From Candidatus Methylomirabilis sp. (GTDB lineage Bacteria > Muiribacteriota > Ozemobacteria > Ozemobacterales > Ozemobacteraceae), in NCBI GenBank assembly GCA_020722725.1, contig DYKG01000026.1, positions 1-49,191 of the forward strand: a stretch of 49,191 nt of DNA, read 5' to 3'. This document shows positions 8,231 through 16,512 of the stretch, piece after piece. The notes below the pieces were generated by a model. It saw only the letters and a list, made by a program, of their open reading frames with translations, had not been told where the DNA came from and did no database searches. Within the stretch, counting starts at the first letter, position 1. Every line of letters begins with the position of its first letter. A program made the translations under genes and the position numbers.

Positions 8231-9322
8231 CTATGAAATTTGTTTAAGCAGCTCCGCTGCTCCATTGTGGCCCTGGTCAGCGGCCCGTTGCAGCCAAATC
8301 TGCGCCATTTCCAGATTATATTCAACGCCGACACCGCATTGGAATAGGCTGCCGAGCTGAAATTGAGATTCGGCATCACCGAGTTCCGCGGCAGTTTTGA
8401 ACCAGCTGGCTGCGTTGGGAAGATTGGGATTTACTCCGATTCCTTTGAGGTAAATCTCGCCAAATCTTCTTCTTGCGCGGATAGAGCCTTTTTTTACTGC
8501 CAGCTGAAGAAGACCAAGCGCTTCTCTGATATCGAGTCGGCCAGAACCACCGGGCAGAAGCGTGTTGGCACGGGCAAGCAGAGTGTCGGCTTCGCTCATC
8601 GGTTGAGCCGGTTCGGCGGGGCTGGTTGGAACTGATGCCGCTGCAGGTTTTTTCATGGCCGGTTCGGGCTGTGCCTGCTTGACCATCGCCGGGCTGCTCG
8701 ATGGTTGTGGTATGGGCTTTCTGGTGGTCGTCTTTGGCTGGCGCGGTTTAGGGGCGGCAGTAAAAAGAGGTACGGATTTTGGGGTTTCAATTTTAACTGT
8801 AGTGGCAGTCAGCCCGGCAGTTTCATTTTGCGGGGCATTGCCGAACCAGGATTTATAAACCCTGATCAAGCCAGCTTCATCGGTACCGAAAACAACGCCA
8901 AGTCTGGTATTTGAAAATTCTGGCCCGTCGAAGGCGGTTTCTTTTTTTAGTGTGGTGGGGGTATTAACAGTGGCTCCCTTTGGCTTTTCAGCCGGCATCA
9001 CTACCTGCAAACCCAAAGAAACTCCCCAGGTTTCTACGGCCCAGAGAGCAGTTTTGTTTTCAATCCGGTGTTTTTTTGTAAGAGTGCCCGCCAGAGCAAC
9101 GACTGATTTTTCATTGACGATGCGATCCGGGTCTTTCTGGAGTTCCCAGGGGAAACGCTCGATCAGACCGGCTTTCAATGCTGAAATTTCAGGTAAATCC
9201 GGCCATTGACCAATCTGCTGAAGTTGTTTCTGAAAAACGTCGGCGTTCTGGAAGACGGCAGGGTCTCTTCGGGCAACCAGTTCAAGCAAAGCCTTGCGAA
9301 TCGTTTCGCGTGTCTGGGTCAT
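8231..9322 (-). CDS. Sel1-repeat protein, first gene of the srf-like operon
   Basis: A 363-residue protein. The first 110 residues form an unassigned alpha/beta region (RETIRKALLELVARRDPAVF, then FPWELQKDPDRIV). A Pro/Thr/Lys-rich linker covers about 115-260, and the C-terminus holds two to three Sel1-type repeats: GEIYLKGIGVNPNLPNAASW and GSLFQCGVGVEYNLEMAQIW with the usual alanine and glycine spacing. Sel1 repeats are protein-protein docking solenoids, so an adaptor role for the Srf-like complex is likely. The ribosome site GGAG is five bases from the ATG. A good sigma-70-type promoter lies directly upstream (9352-9380), which makes this the operon's leading gene. Confidence 0.75.
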   Translation of the reverse strand: MTQTRETIRKALLELVARRDPAVFQNADVFQKQLQQIGQWPDLPEISALKAGLIERFPWELQKDPDRIVNEKSVVALAGTLTKKHRIENKTALWAVETWGVSLGLQVVMPAEKPKGATVNTPTTLKKETAFDGPEFSNTRLGVVFGTDEAGLIRVYKSWFGNAPQNETAGLTATTVKIETPKSVPLFTAAPKPRQPKTTTRKPIPQPSSSPAMVKQAQPEPAMKKPAAASVPTSPAEPAQPMSEADTLLARANTLLPGGSGRLDIREALGLLQLAVKKGSIRARRRFGEIYLKGIGVNPNLPNAASWFKTAAELGDAESQFQLGSLFQCGVGVEYNLEMAQIWLQRAADQGHNGAAELLKQIS

Positions 9323-9351
9323 ACTCTCTCCGGGTCTCTCAGGTTTGATTC

Positions 9352-9380
9352 AGGATAGCAACTTTTAGATCGATGGTCAA
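9352..9380 (-). promoter_or_regulatory. Sigma-70-type promoter of the srf-like operon
   Basis: On the minus strand, -35 TTGACC (9380-9375), 17 bases, then -10 TATCCT (9357-9352). It lies 30 bases before the ATG of the Sel1-repeat gene and faces the six-gene operon. Confidence 0.6.
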
Positions 9381-9589
9381 CAACTGACAAAACACAATAA
9401 GTATATTTGCGGGGTACATAAAACCGTCTTATGGGTGGTTGATCGGGGGCAAAAAACAAGCTTTTGTGGAAAGGGGTACATAGTTGCAATGAAAACGAAG
9501 AAAATAAATGCCTTATTGCATGCGGAAAAAAAACAAACAGGCAAACGACAAATTTCGATAAAATTCAGATTTTTCTGACGTAAGGCCGA
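9381..9589. other. Intergenic region between divergent units
   Basis: AT-rich spacer between the srf-like operon promoter and the promoter of the secreted protein gene. No ORF with a ribosome site and no clear hairpin was seen. A short run of eight adenines lies near 9526-9533. Confidence 0.5.
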
Positions 9590-9619
9590 TTAATGGTTTT
9601 GCAATTCCGGGTTTATAAT
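9590..9619 (+). promoter_or_regulatory. Probable promoter of the secreted protein gene
   Basis: A perfect -10 box TATAAT at 9614-9619 with a weak -35 (TTAATG, 9590-9595) at 18 bases. The predicted leader to the ATG at 9665 is about 40 bases. Confidence 0.5.
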
Positions 9620-9664
9620 CGGCGCCGTAAATTCGCGATGTTAGCGAAAAATTTGGAGGAAAAA

Positions 9665-10099
9665 ATGAATAGGCTTTTTAAATTGTTTCTGGTTCTGGTA
9701 GTAGTACTTGGTTTTGGCGCTTCTGCTTTTGCTCTGGATGCGGCTCCTGCTGCTGACACCGCAGCTCCCGCCGCGGATGCTGTAGCCCCTGCTGCTGACG
9801 CAACTGTTGCTCCTGCTGGAGACGCAGTAAAGGCTCCTGAATATAAGAAGGGCGATGCCGTAGAATTTTCAGGCGTTGTAGAAGTAACCCCCGCTGACGA
9901 AGCCAAGGGTGAAAAATTTGCCACTATCGTTCTGAAAGTTGGCGAAACTTCATACAAACTTCTGCCTTCAGAAAACAAAGATGCTTTCAACGGCCTCGAA
10001 GCCGCTGCCGGCAAAACCATCAATGTAAAAGGCACTTTCATGCCCGCCGATGAAACTCATCCGCTTGCCGCTCTGCTGGTAACTGAATGGGCTGAATAA
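9665..10099 (+). CDS. Small secreted Ala/Pro-rich protein of unknown function
   Basis: The start at 9665 is chosen because GGAGG sits five bases before it and because the product then opens with a classical signal peptide: basic MNRLFK, hydrophobic core, and an ASAFA cleavage motif after about 23 residues. A longer frame begins at 9593 but would bury this signal. After cleavage comes a repetitive stretch of AAPAAD-type units (residues 26-52), then a beta-rich domain of about 90 residues (YKKGDAVEFSGVVEVTPADE ... KTINVKGTFMP) that looks like an OB or similar small barrel. The product is 144 residues and acidic. It is flanked by its own promoter and a strong terminator, so it is monocistronic and probably well expressed. 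No family is recognised. Confidence 0.85.
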   Translation: MNRLFKLFLVLVVVLGFGASAFALDAAPAADTAAPAADAVAPAADATVAPAGDAVKAPEYKKGDAVEFSGVVEVTPADEAKGEKFATIVLKVGETSYKLLPSENKDAFNGLEAAAGKTINVKGTFMPADETHPLAALLVTEWAE

Positions 10100-10118
10100 G
10101 CTTAACCGCTTAAACGAG

Positions 10119-10153
10119 CAGACCGTCAGATCTGATCTGACGGTCTGTTTTTT
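10119..10153 (+). terminator. Rho-independent terminator
   Basis: A perfect 12-bp stem, CAGACCGTCAGA (10119-10130) and TCTGACGGTCTG (10136-10147), with a 5-base loop and six T directly after it. It ends the secreted protein transcript 20 bases past the stop codon. Confidence 0.93.
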
Positions 10154-10334
10154 ATTATGCGAATTATTTGAAATTTGATGGCATTATCTGTTAAATACCG
10201 GGCGATTCGACCCGTTTCACGGGCTCAGCTACCGTTAAAATGCCCGCGCTTTATCAAACAAAGGAATGAGCATTCATACAGATGACAGACTGCAGGTTAA
10301 TAAATCGAATCTGAGTTCTGGCAAAAGGGGATTA

Positions 10335-11783
10335 TCAGGCGGATCTGGTTGAAATGCCGAGGAATGATCGGGCTGGAATCTGCTTTTCTCTGAGTTCGTC
10401 TTTTTTGATGAGGAACAGTTTTTTCGCCGGGCCGAATGGCAGGCGGTTTAGAATGAATGGGGCAATTCCGGTGCTGAATGAAATTTCAAGCTCTTCTGGC
10501 CCTTTAATTTTTTTCTCGGTAAGATTCATTCTGAATTTTTCGTTTATCGGTTTTAATTCTTTGTCAAAAGCCAACAGTGTCTCATAAATTTCGGCAAGAT
10601 TATCGGCGGAAACTTTGTTCAATTCAAAAAATTTGCTGCGGTGAAGTCGACCAGAGGCCATGATCAATTTTTCCTTCAGCTTTGAAAAAGCGCTGCTTTT
10701 TTTAATTTCAAGCAGCGATTCCATTGAATATTCAACTCCCGTGATAAATTTATGATTATTCAAAGTCTGGGCGAAGGCGATGGTTTCTGAGCTTAGAACG
10801 GCTGAATCTACAAGTTTTTCCATGTTTGCATAATTACACAACCATGAATAGTGAGCCTGGGTTTCGACTGGCAACAACGGAGCGCATTGAAAACGGTCGA
10901 GATTTTCGAGCATATAGATCTGGGGCCAGAGGCTTTCCAAAACGCCTTCAAGCACAAGCTGCTGATCTGACATGGCACAGATTGTATCGGCTTCAACCTT
11001 GTTACGCTTTTCCCTGATATCTTCTTTAAATTTTTTGATTGCAGTTTTGAGGTCAAGGCCGGGGTCTCGGCCGGGGGGTACAAAAAGTTTGAATTGATCG
11101 GCCTTTTCCAGGAACTCTTCGCTGTGCTTTTCGGCGAAATCGATAGCTGCATTATAGGAAGAAACTTCACGGCTGATAAAGGTGTGGAAAAAGTCGGCGA
11201 CCAAAACTTCGTATTTGGCCTGAGTAACTGGGTTGACCTCTTTTTCCGGCTCGTATACTTCTTCGGGAAGCGGGATAACCAGTATCTGCGGGGTCTGATA
11301 ATCAGTTTCAGCCAGTTCTCTGAGCTTCAGCAGCGAGAAAACCTCTTTGAGAATGTTGGCAAGTTTGAACTTTTCGTTTTTCTTTTCTTCGGCAAACCAC
11401 GGAAGAATTGAGTCTGGAATCAGAATAACATCGGCAAACAGGGAAGCGGTGCGAATGGAATTGAACTGGGGAAGATTAATTGCGTGTCCGCCACAAAGAA
11501 GCAATTTGTATGCACCCACATTGACGGCTATTTCCAGAACTTTTTCCCGGTGTTTCTCATAAAAGGCATTGAGCTTCTGCTCAAGCATATCAACGTATTG
11601 CAGGCGTAACTTGTTGCCTTTAATGTTGTCCATCAGATCCAGGAAAAACATCCTGATGTTTTTTGAAATATCCCTTACCGTTGAAAACTCATCAACAGAT
11701 TTGTTGGTGAAAACTTCAAAAAACTCTTCAAGCAGATCGAAATATTCGGTCTGGTATTCCTTGATAAAATTGTTTTCTTCCAT
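10335..11783 (-). CDS. Hypothetical protein, 482 residues
   Basis: A 482-residue, largely helical, Lys/Glu-rich cytoplasmic protein with no signal peptide and no convincing membrane span. The N-terminal 110 residues (opening MEENNFIKEYQTEYF) look like a helical bundle. Around residues 110-145 there is an alpha/beta element (YKLLLCGGHAINLPQF), and a further beta strand occurs at about 185 (TPQILVIPLPEEVYEP). The rest is helical with two Pro-rich turns. I recognise no family or catalytic motif. The gene stands alone: 100 bases separate it from the channel pseudogene upstream, and it converges on the secreted protein gene. The start ATG at 11783 has no strong ribosome site; no better start is evident. 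Confidence 0.7.
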   Translation of the reverse strand: MEENNFIKEYQTEYFDLLEEFFEVFTNKSVDEFSTVRDISKNIRMFFLDLMDNIKGNKLRLQYVDMLEQKLNAFYEKHREKVLEIAVNVGAYKLLLCGGHAINLPQFNSIRTASLFADVILIPDSILPWFAEEKKNEKFKLANILKEVFSLLKLRELAETDYQTPQILVIPLPEEVYEPEKEVNPVTQAKYEVLVADFFHTFISREVSSYNAAIDFAEKHSEEFLEKADQFKLFVPPGRDPGLDLKTAIKKFKEDIREKRNKVEADTICAMSDQQLVLEGVLESLWPQIYMLENLDRFQCAPLLPVETQAHYSWLCNYANMEKLVDSAVLSSETIAFAQTLNNHKFITGVEYSMESLLEIKKSSAFSKLKEKLIMASGRLHRSKFFELNKVSADNLAEIYETLLAFDKELKPINEKFRMNLTEKKIKGPEELEISFSTGIAPFILNRLPFGPAKKLFLIKKDELREKQIPARSFLGISTRSA

Positions 11784-11883
11784 TTTGCTGCCAAATTATC
11801 TGATTTTGTTTTACTTTTTTAAGTGAATAACGCAAAAGTGTGTCTCTAGGCAAGAAAAAAATACCCGATTTGTAATTTGGTCT

Positions 11884-12299
11884 TTAATCTTCGGCCAGAA
11901 CGATTATTCTATTACATTCTTTAAACGTAATCATCAGGTACTTTTCGGGGTTGATTTTTATGCCATAGAGATTTCAGAGGTCTGTGGCACAGATTTAAGA
12001 TGATAGCCGATTGCGGTTTCACCTTTCCGTCTGGCCGATTCAAGAATGGTGTAGAAATTTACCGGGGTTTCAAGCTTGACGTAATCGCGAGCCAGTTTCA
12101 GGCAGAAGGCGGTCATTGAGCTTGTCGAAATGCCCGCCTTTGAGAAATAGTTAATGAGCTTTTGAATAAAACGGTTGTGCCAGGCGCAGCATAGTAGCAG
12201 AGAGATTGCGCCCAGTGCAATGATGAGGGCGATGAATCTGCGGGCCATGAAATTATCAAAAGCGTATTGAATGCGGTTTTTCAGGCTGAATTTTTGCAT
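11884..12299 (-). pseudogene. Decayed CASTOR/POLLUX-type ion channel gene, centre deleted and frameshifted
   Basis: The first 40 residues (IQYAFDNFMARRFIALIIAL) match the start of CASTOR/POLLUX-type channels: a short cytoplasmic segment with FDNxMARG followed by the first membrane span. Right after that the frame jumps to the C-terminal RCK/TrkA-C-like part: YVKLETPVNFYTILESARRK then GETAIGYHL. The frame ends at 11958, but in the adjacent frame the sequence continues without a break as YGIKINPEKYLMI ... NRIIVLAED and stops at 11884, which is the expected family ending. So about 500 central residues (pore and RCK domains) are gone, and a frameshift lies near 11965. Only about 135 codons remain of a normal gene of about 620. 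It cannot encode a channel. Confidence 0.7.
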
Positions 12300-12370
12300 C
12301 TGGGTAAAACCTTTCTCGCATCGGGTTCAGCCATCATATCTTATGGTCGGGCAACCGGGCAAACCAAAAA

Positions 12371-13744
12371 TTATCTGGGATTGGGCAAAGCTTCGGCTGG
12401 CAGTGATGGATTAAGGTGCGGCTGATTTTTTTTATGCAATTTTTTTATTCTTAGTGAACCTTTGCTGGATTTCAACTGCAGATAAGGGGTAATCGGCAAC
12501 TTAAACTGGCTGTCAAATTGATTTTCTGTGATGCTGTAATTTGAATTGAGTTCCAGAACCGGTGATACATCTGAGGGTAGATATACCCATATCTGGCCGG
12601 TCTCAGATTCTGCTTTGATGTTGGTGGCACTGGTAACGGCGATGCTCATGATTTTGGTTCCGCCGCTTCGATTAATTGTTTTGATATTGTTTATCGCAGA
12701 TTTATCAACGAGGATATCATTTCTATAATTGCTGAGCGATGCGCTTTCGGCGATCATTCCGGAAATTTCGATTTTCCCGTCGATGCTTGAAAAGTCGGCG
12801 TTTTCGACTGAAAATTGAGATGCTTTGATAAGACCACTTTCAGAGCAAATTTGGAGCTTTTTTGTGGAAAATGACTCAAGAGTCACATTTCCCTTGATGG
12901 TTTTAATTGCGATTTCAGGGCTGTTTAAATTTTTGATTGAAACTTTGGCATGGGAAAGATCTGCTTTTATCGGGCCTTGCAGGTTTTGCAGCTCTGTTTT
13001 TACTTTTTGGTCTGACCAGGCTTCGAGGACTGAAAGATCAATCATCTGCTTTTCAGGCACAATGATTTCAAATTCCAATTCAGGGTAAGGGAAAAAATGC
13101 CAGTCAGGGTTGCTGATAAAGCCACCCAGAACCAGGTGTGACGAACTTGTGTGTTCACATTTATAATTATAATTCTGTAAAGTCGAAGCTTTATCAACCT
13201 GGCTCCAGATGCCGATCTGTCGTTTAACCAAAACTTTCACTTCTTCAACGTCTGGTTTGCCGTGAATTTTGACCTTTGCCTGGTTGTAATGAATGCGGTC
13301 ATCAGGAAAATCCAGAATTATTCTTCTGATCTGTGATGGTTGAAACGCCAGTTCCTGAACATCAGTCAGGGGATTATTATTCCTGGTTAGAGAAATGAAA
13401 AAGAGAACAAGCAGCAGAAAAAGACTCCCCCAGGAAAAGAGCCTTATTCTTCGCAGCCATGTTTTCTCCGCAATTGAGCTGTTCAAAAAATCAATTAAAA
13501 CTTTTCGGCTGGTAAGAATGAGAAAACCCAAGCCTGAAATTAAAGTTGCAGCTGCGTAAAGCAAGCCGGGAATGCCCTGAAACATCATAACAAAAGGCTC
13601 TTTGCCGCGCCAATCAGCTAACCCGGCAATCAGCATGATTTTATAAATACCATTGGTTGCCAGTGATATGGATAAAATCAGGCATGGCAGGTATAGAACG
13701 AAGAATTTCAAAATATTGAGAATAAGTCTGGAGATAAAAACCAT
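12371..13744 (-). CDS. Membrane protein with DUF4097-like beta-helix ectodomain
   Basis: A 457-residue protein. Three hydrophobic segments lie near residues 12-33, 55-78 and 103-121, followed by a long soluble part. From about 230 to 440 the sequence runs as short repeated beta strands with the pattern of DUF4097-type (adhesin-like) right-handed helices: runs such as IKADLSHAKVSIKNLNSPEI, GNVTLESFSTKKLQI and GKIEISGMIAESASLSNY. In such proteins this domain is often tied to envelope stress or to regulators, but the family has no settled function. It is last of a tight set: its start is three bases from the stop of the gene before it. I would not give it a gene name. Confidence 0.65.
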   Translation of the reverse strand: MVFISRLILNILKFFVLYLPCLILSISLATNGIYKIMLIAGLADWRGKEPFVMMFQGIPGLLYAAATLISGLGFLILTSRKVLIDFLNSSIAEKTWLRRIRLFSWGSLFLLLVLFFISLTRNNNPLTDVQELAFQPSQIRRIILDFPDDRIHYNQAKVKIHGKPDVEEVKVLVKRQIGIWSQVDKASTLQNYNYKCEHTSSSHLVLGGFISNPDWHFFPYPELEFEIIVPEKQMIDLSVLEAWSDQKVKTELQNLQGPIKADLSHAKVSIKNLNSPEIAIKTIKGNVTLESFSTKKLQICSESGLIKASQFSVENADFSSIDGKIEISGMIAESASLSNYRNDILVDKSAINNIKTINRSGGTKIMSIAVTSATNIKAESETGQIWVYLPSDVSPVLELNSNYSITENQFDSQFKLPITPYLQLKSSKGSLRIKKLHKKNQPHLNPSLPAEALPNPR

Positions 13745-13747
13745 AGT

Positions 13748-14275
13748 TTAAAGAACCGGGTCGGCCAGGTCGCCGATTTCATCTTTCAGTTGCAGCATTG
13801 AGTCTCTGAAAACGGCTTTCAGGTTATCGGGAATTTCTTCTTCAAGCCGAACGAATGATTCGGGGGAATTTCTGGTGATCAGCATGATCAATACAAGCAG
13901 CGATTCAATCTCAAGTTCACCCCATGCCGGGCCTTTAACGTAGTCAAGGGCAATGGCATTAGGCATGACGAAAACGCCGAGTTCGTGAATCTGCCAGTCT
14001 TTGCCGAACTTCAGGTTTCTGACCATGAAATGGAATGACTGGGCCCGACTGGCAGTTACCAGTTCTGCGGCACACTCGATTTCGTCGAGTGCCATTTCGC
14101 ATGCCTGCTCGCGGTTGAAGAACCTGGGGCGGCCAACTACAAAGCCGCAGAATTTTCTGATCATTTTGTATGCTCTGACAACCTGATCAGGGGGCAGATT
14201 GCAGACGCAGATTTCGGGATAACTGCCGTCATCCCTGCTGAACAACACACTGGTCTGTTGATAAAGCCATCCCAT
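13748..14275 (-). CDS. Hypothetical protein, 175 residues
   Basis: A soluble 175-residue protein with mixed alpha/beta content and three cysteines in its first 45 residues (ICVCNLPPDQ and KFCGFVVG). The C-terminal third is acidic and helical. I do not recognise a family or motif. It lies 19 bases downstream of the THEP1-like NTPase gene and three bases upstream of the DUF4097-like gene, so it is almost certainly co-transcribed with both. The ribosome site before ATG 14275 is weak. Confidence 0.6.
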   Translation of the reverse strand: MGWLYQQTSVLFSRDDGSYPEICVCNLPPDQVVRAYKMIRKFCGFVVGRPRFFNREQACEMALDEIECAAELVTASRAQSFHFMVRNLKFGKDWQIHELGVFVMPNAIALDYVKGPAWGELEIESLLVLIMLITRNSPESFVRLEEEIPDNLKAVFRDSMLQLKDEIGDLADPVL

Positions 14276-14294
14276 ATTGAATTTATCGGCTTAT

Positions 14295-14807
14295 TCAGGT
14301 TGAGGCTGCATAGATTTGTGATTTGCCGGTCCAGGGCTCGATGATAATCGGTTTTTTCAGGGCGAACCTGGTGATGACTTTTTCCAGAAGCGGTTTTCGC
14401 ACAGCAATCATCAGCTCGATATCTGCTAGCAGCAGCTTATTGAAAAGGTCGGCGAAGCCTTTTCCCTGAAGCTCCAGTGGGCCGATTTCGTCGAGATAGA
14501 AAAGGCCGGTTTTGCGCTCGATGGCATTTTCAGCAATTTTTTCGGCAAAAGCCAGTCCGCGAGCGTCGAAGCTGTAGTTTTCGCCGATCTGGCAGATTTC
14601 CTGCCAGTCGCTTTCCAGATCGGTAAGTTTTCTGATAAATCTACATTCCTGGCCGGTGGGCAGATGCAAAAGGTTGTAGCCAATATGCCGACTTTCAGTG
14701 AAAACCTTGACACACAAGAAGCCGTCAGCATTTTGCCGGGTCGTGAAATCCTGCCGCATCCATGAGCTTTTTCCGGTATTGATATCGCTACAGACAATAC
14801 TGATCAT
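14295..14807 (-). CDS. THEP1-like P-loop nucleoside-triphosphatase
   Basis: Walker A SDINTGKSS lies at the very N-terminus and Walker B is GLFYLDEIGPLELQGKGF (residues about 104-121), where DEIGPLEL is the hallmark of THEP1-type NTPases (PF03266), a family of general NTP hydrolases found in bacteria and archaea. I place the start at 14807 (MISIVCSD) because it forms a 4-base ATGA overlap with the stop of the HAD gene before it, as in translational coupling. An ATG at 14822 would add five residues and overlap the HAD gene by 19 bases. The product is then 170 residues, near the family length. Substrate and role are unknown. Confidence 0.72.
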   Translation of the reverse strand: MISIVCSDINTGKSSWMRQDFTTRQNADGFLCVKVFTESRHIGYNLLHLPTGQECRFIRKLTDLESDWQEICQIGENYSFDARGLAFAEKIAENAIERKTGLFYLDEIGPLELQGKGFADLFNKLLLADIELMIAVRKPLLEKVITRFALKKPIIIEPWTGKSQIYAAST

Positions 14808-15631
14808 AGATTGCAATGGCATAGCCAGGCTTCTATTGCTGCCGCGAATCCGTCTTCATCGTGGTGTGGGGCGTTGGCGAAGCGCCGGAGCAGTTCTTTG
14901 GGGCCGTTCGCCATGATAAAAGAGTGGTTTGCCCATTTCAGCATTTCGATGTCGTTATAATCATTGCCAATACTCATGGAAAGGGTGGCTGGTATTTCTA
15001 ATTTGCGGGCGAGCCAGTCGCCGGCGTGGCCTTTTGAGACGTTGCCGGGGAAAACTTCTATCCAGTCGACAGTTCTATTTAAAGGTGAAGTTGATCTGAT
15101 AATGCTCAGGCCAGAGCAACGCCTTTTGAGTTCAGGAATAAGTTTCGTGGAGTCGTCGACAACCGCCAGCAACTGGGTAGCGGCGTCGATTTGCCTGAAA
15201 TCTCCGGTATGGGCGAACTGGCGAAAAAGCTCGACCCGCTGTAAAAAGTCAAAGTGTGGAGAAGAAGATGGATACCAGTGGAATTTATGGGTGTCGGGAA
15301 TTGGGTGGTGAATGGAAAAATCAAGGCGGTTTTCGAGAAAAAAAGCCGCTGCTGAACAGATTTCAGGCGGGCCAAGGCTGGCCGCCCGCATTACTTTCCC
15401 TGACCGCCAGTCCAGTATTCCGGCACCAGAAGAGAAAATCAAATAATCAATTGGGAAATCGTCGGGTAAAACCCGGCGGGTCGAAAACAGAGAGCGGCCA
15501 GTAGCGGCTACCCGGGCAATTTTTTTTTCGGCAAGAACCGCAAAAATTTCAAAGTTGCGCTGACTGACCCGACTTTGTGAATTGAGCAGGGTGCCGTCAA
15601 GGTCGGTCAACATGATTGCCCGATAATTCAA
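14804..15631 (-). CDS. HAD-superfamily phosphatase, Cof/YidA-like
   Basis: Motif I is DLDGTLL near residue 10 (nucleophile and acid aspartates), motif II ATGRS at about 43-47, and motif IV GNDYNDIEML at about 231-240. The C2 cap lies between, as in Cof-type sugar-phosphate or cofactor phosphatases. The product is 275 residues. The start is a TTG at 15631: GGAGAGG lies just before it, and TTGA overlaps the stop of the pyridoxal kinase gene, so coupling is likely. An ATG at 15613 is an alternative but would leave only three residues before motif I. Cof-type enzymes often act on pyrimidine or pyridoxal phosphates, so a link to the pyridoxal kinase next door is possible, though inferred. Confidence 0.85.
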   Translation of the reverse strand: MNYRAIMLTDLDGTLLNSQSRVSQRNFEIFAVLAEKKIARVAATGRSLFSTRRVLPDDFPIDYLIFSSGAGILDWRSGKVMRAASLGPPEICSAAAFFLENRLDFSIHHPIPDTHKFHWYPSSSPHFDFLQRVELFRQFAHTGDFRQIDAATQLLAVVDDSTKLIPELKRRCSGLSIIRSTSPLNRTVDWIEVFPGNVSKGHAGDWLARKLEIPATLSMSIGNDYNDIEMLKWANHSFIMANGPKELLRRFANAPHHDEDGFAAAIEAWLCHCNL

Positions 15632-16512
15632 GATTCCTCTCCATTCAGAAGTTCGAAACAGCCAGGGGTAAATGGCGCATTGAGGTTGGGCAGCACTTTT
15701 TCTATCAGAATGCCGTGCCGGTTGTCGTAGCCATACCCATAGGTGGCGCGAATCGCAGTCGAAATAAACTGAACGGCACGGTCGAGGGCAATAGGCAGGC
15801 TGTCACCCTGCAAAAGGCAGCCGGTGATGACGCTGGTAAAAGTGTCGCCGGTGCCGGGATATTGTGCAGGAACGTAATCGCAGGAAACTTTCCAGAACTT
15901 TTTGTCGCCGGCGTTGTATGCGTAAACAAATGTTTGTTTGAGATTCCCTGGAATTCTTGCGTTGGTAATCATGGAAATAGTGGGGCCATGGCTGCAAAGA
16001 TCCTTGAGGACCCGGCAAAGCTGTTTTTCTGACATTTCCGGCTGATACGGCAGATCGAGCAGGGCACATGCTTCGGTGAGATTGGGGGTTATGACATTGG
16101 CGTGGGTTATGAGTTTTTTCATCTCTTCGACCATCTGACCGTTCATCGAGTGGTAAAGACTGCCGTCATCGCCAAGAACCGGGTCAACCACAACCAGTTG
16201 CGGGCTGCGACGAAAATCGTCAATGAACTCGGTAACAATTTCTATCTGGTCAGGTGAGCCGAGAAAGCCGCTGTAAATTGCAGAAAACTCCATCTGCATG
16301 GCTTTCCAGTGATTGATGAAGTCTCGCATGTGGCTGGTGAGGTCAACCAGCTGGAATCCTGGAATTTCGGTGTTGGATGACAAAACTGCCGTCGGCAATG
16401 GGCAGACCTGAAACCCCATACTTGCCAGGATGGGAATTGCGACGGTCAGTGAAACTTTTCCGATGCCTGAAAGATCGTGAATTGCTGCGATGCGTCTGCG
16501 TGGATTGAACAT
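15628..16512 (-). CDS. Pyridoxal/pyridoxamine kinase, PdxY-like ribokinase-fold enzyme
   Basis: Phosphorylates pyridoxal to pyridoxal 5'-phosphate in the salvage route. The family opening is AAIHDLSGIGKVSLT (matching the HDLSGxG motif of PdxK/PdxY), the ribokinase core is VVVDPVLGDDGSLY, then ITPNLTEACALL, and the ATP site with catalytic Asp is PGTGDTFTSVITG near residue 220. The length is 294 residues, as expected (about 287). The start at 16512 overlaps the stop of the ferredoxin gene by one base (TGATG). A longer start at 16542 would run into that gene and add ten residues that the family does not have. It is the second gene of a coupled set: ferredoxin, kinase, HAD, NTPase. Confidence 0.9.
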   Translation of the reverse strand: MFNPRRRIAAIHDLSGIGKVSLTVAIPILASMGFQVCPLPTAVLSSNTEIPGFQLVDLTSHMRDFINHWKAMQMEFSAIYSGFLGSPDQIEIVTEFIDDFRRSPQLVVVDPVLGDDGSLYHSMNGQMVEEMKKLITHANVITPNLTEACALLDLPYQPEMSEKQLCRVLKDLCSHGPTISMITNARIPGNLKQTFVYAYNAGDKKFWKVSCDYVPAQYPGTGDTFTSVITGCLLQGDSLPIALDRAVQFISTAIRATYGYGYDNRHGILIEKVLPNLNAPFTPGCFELLNGEES

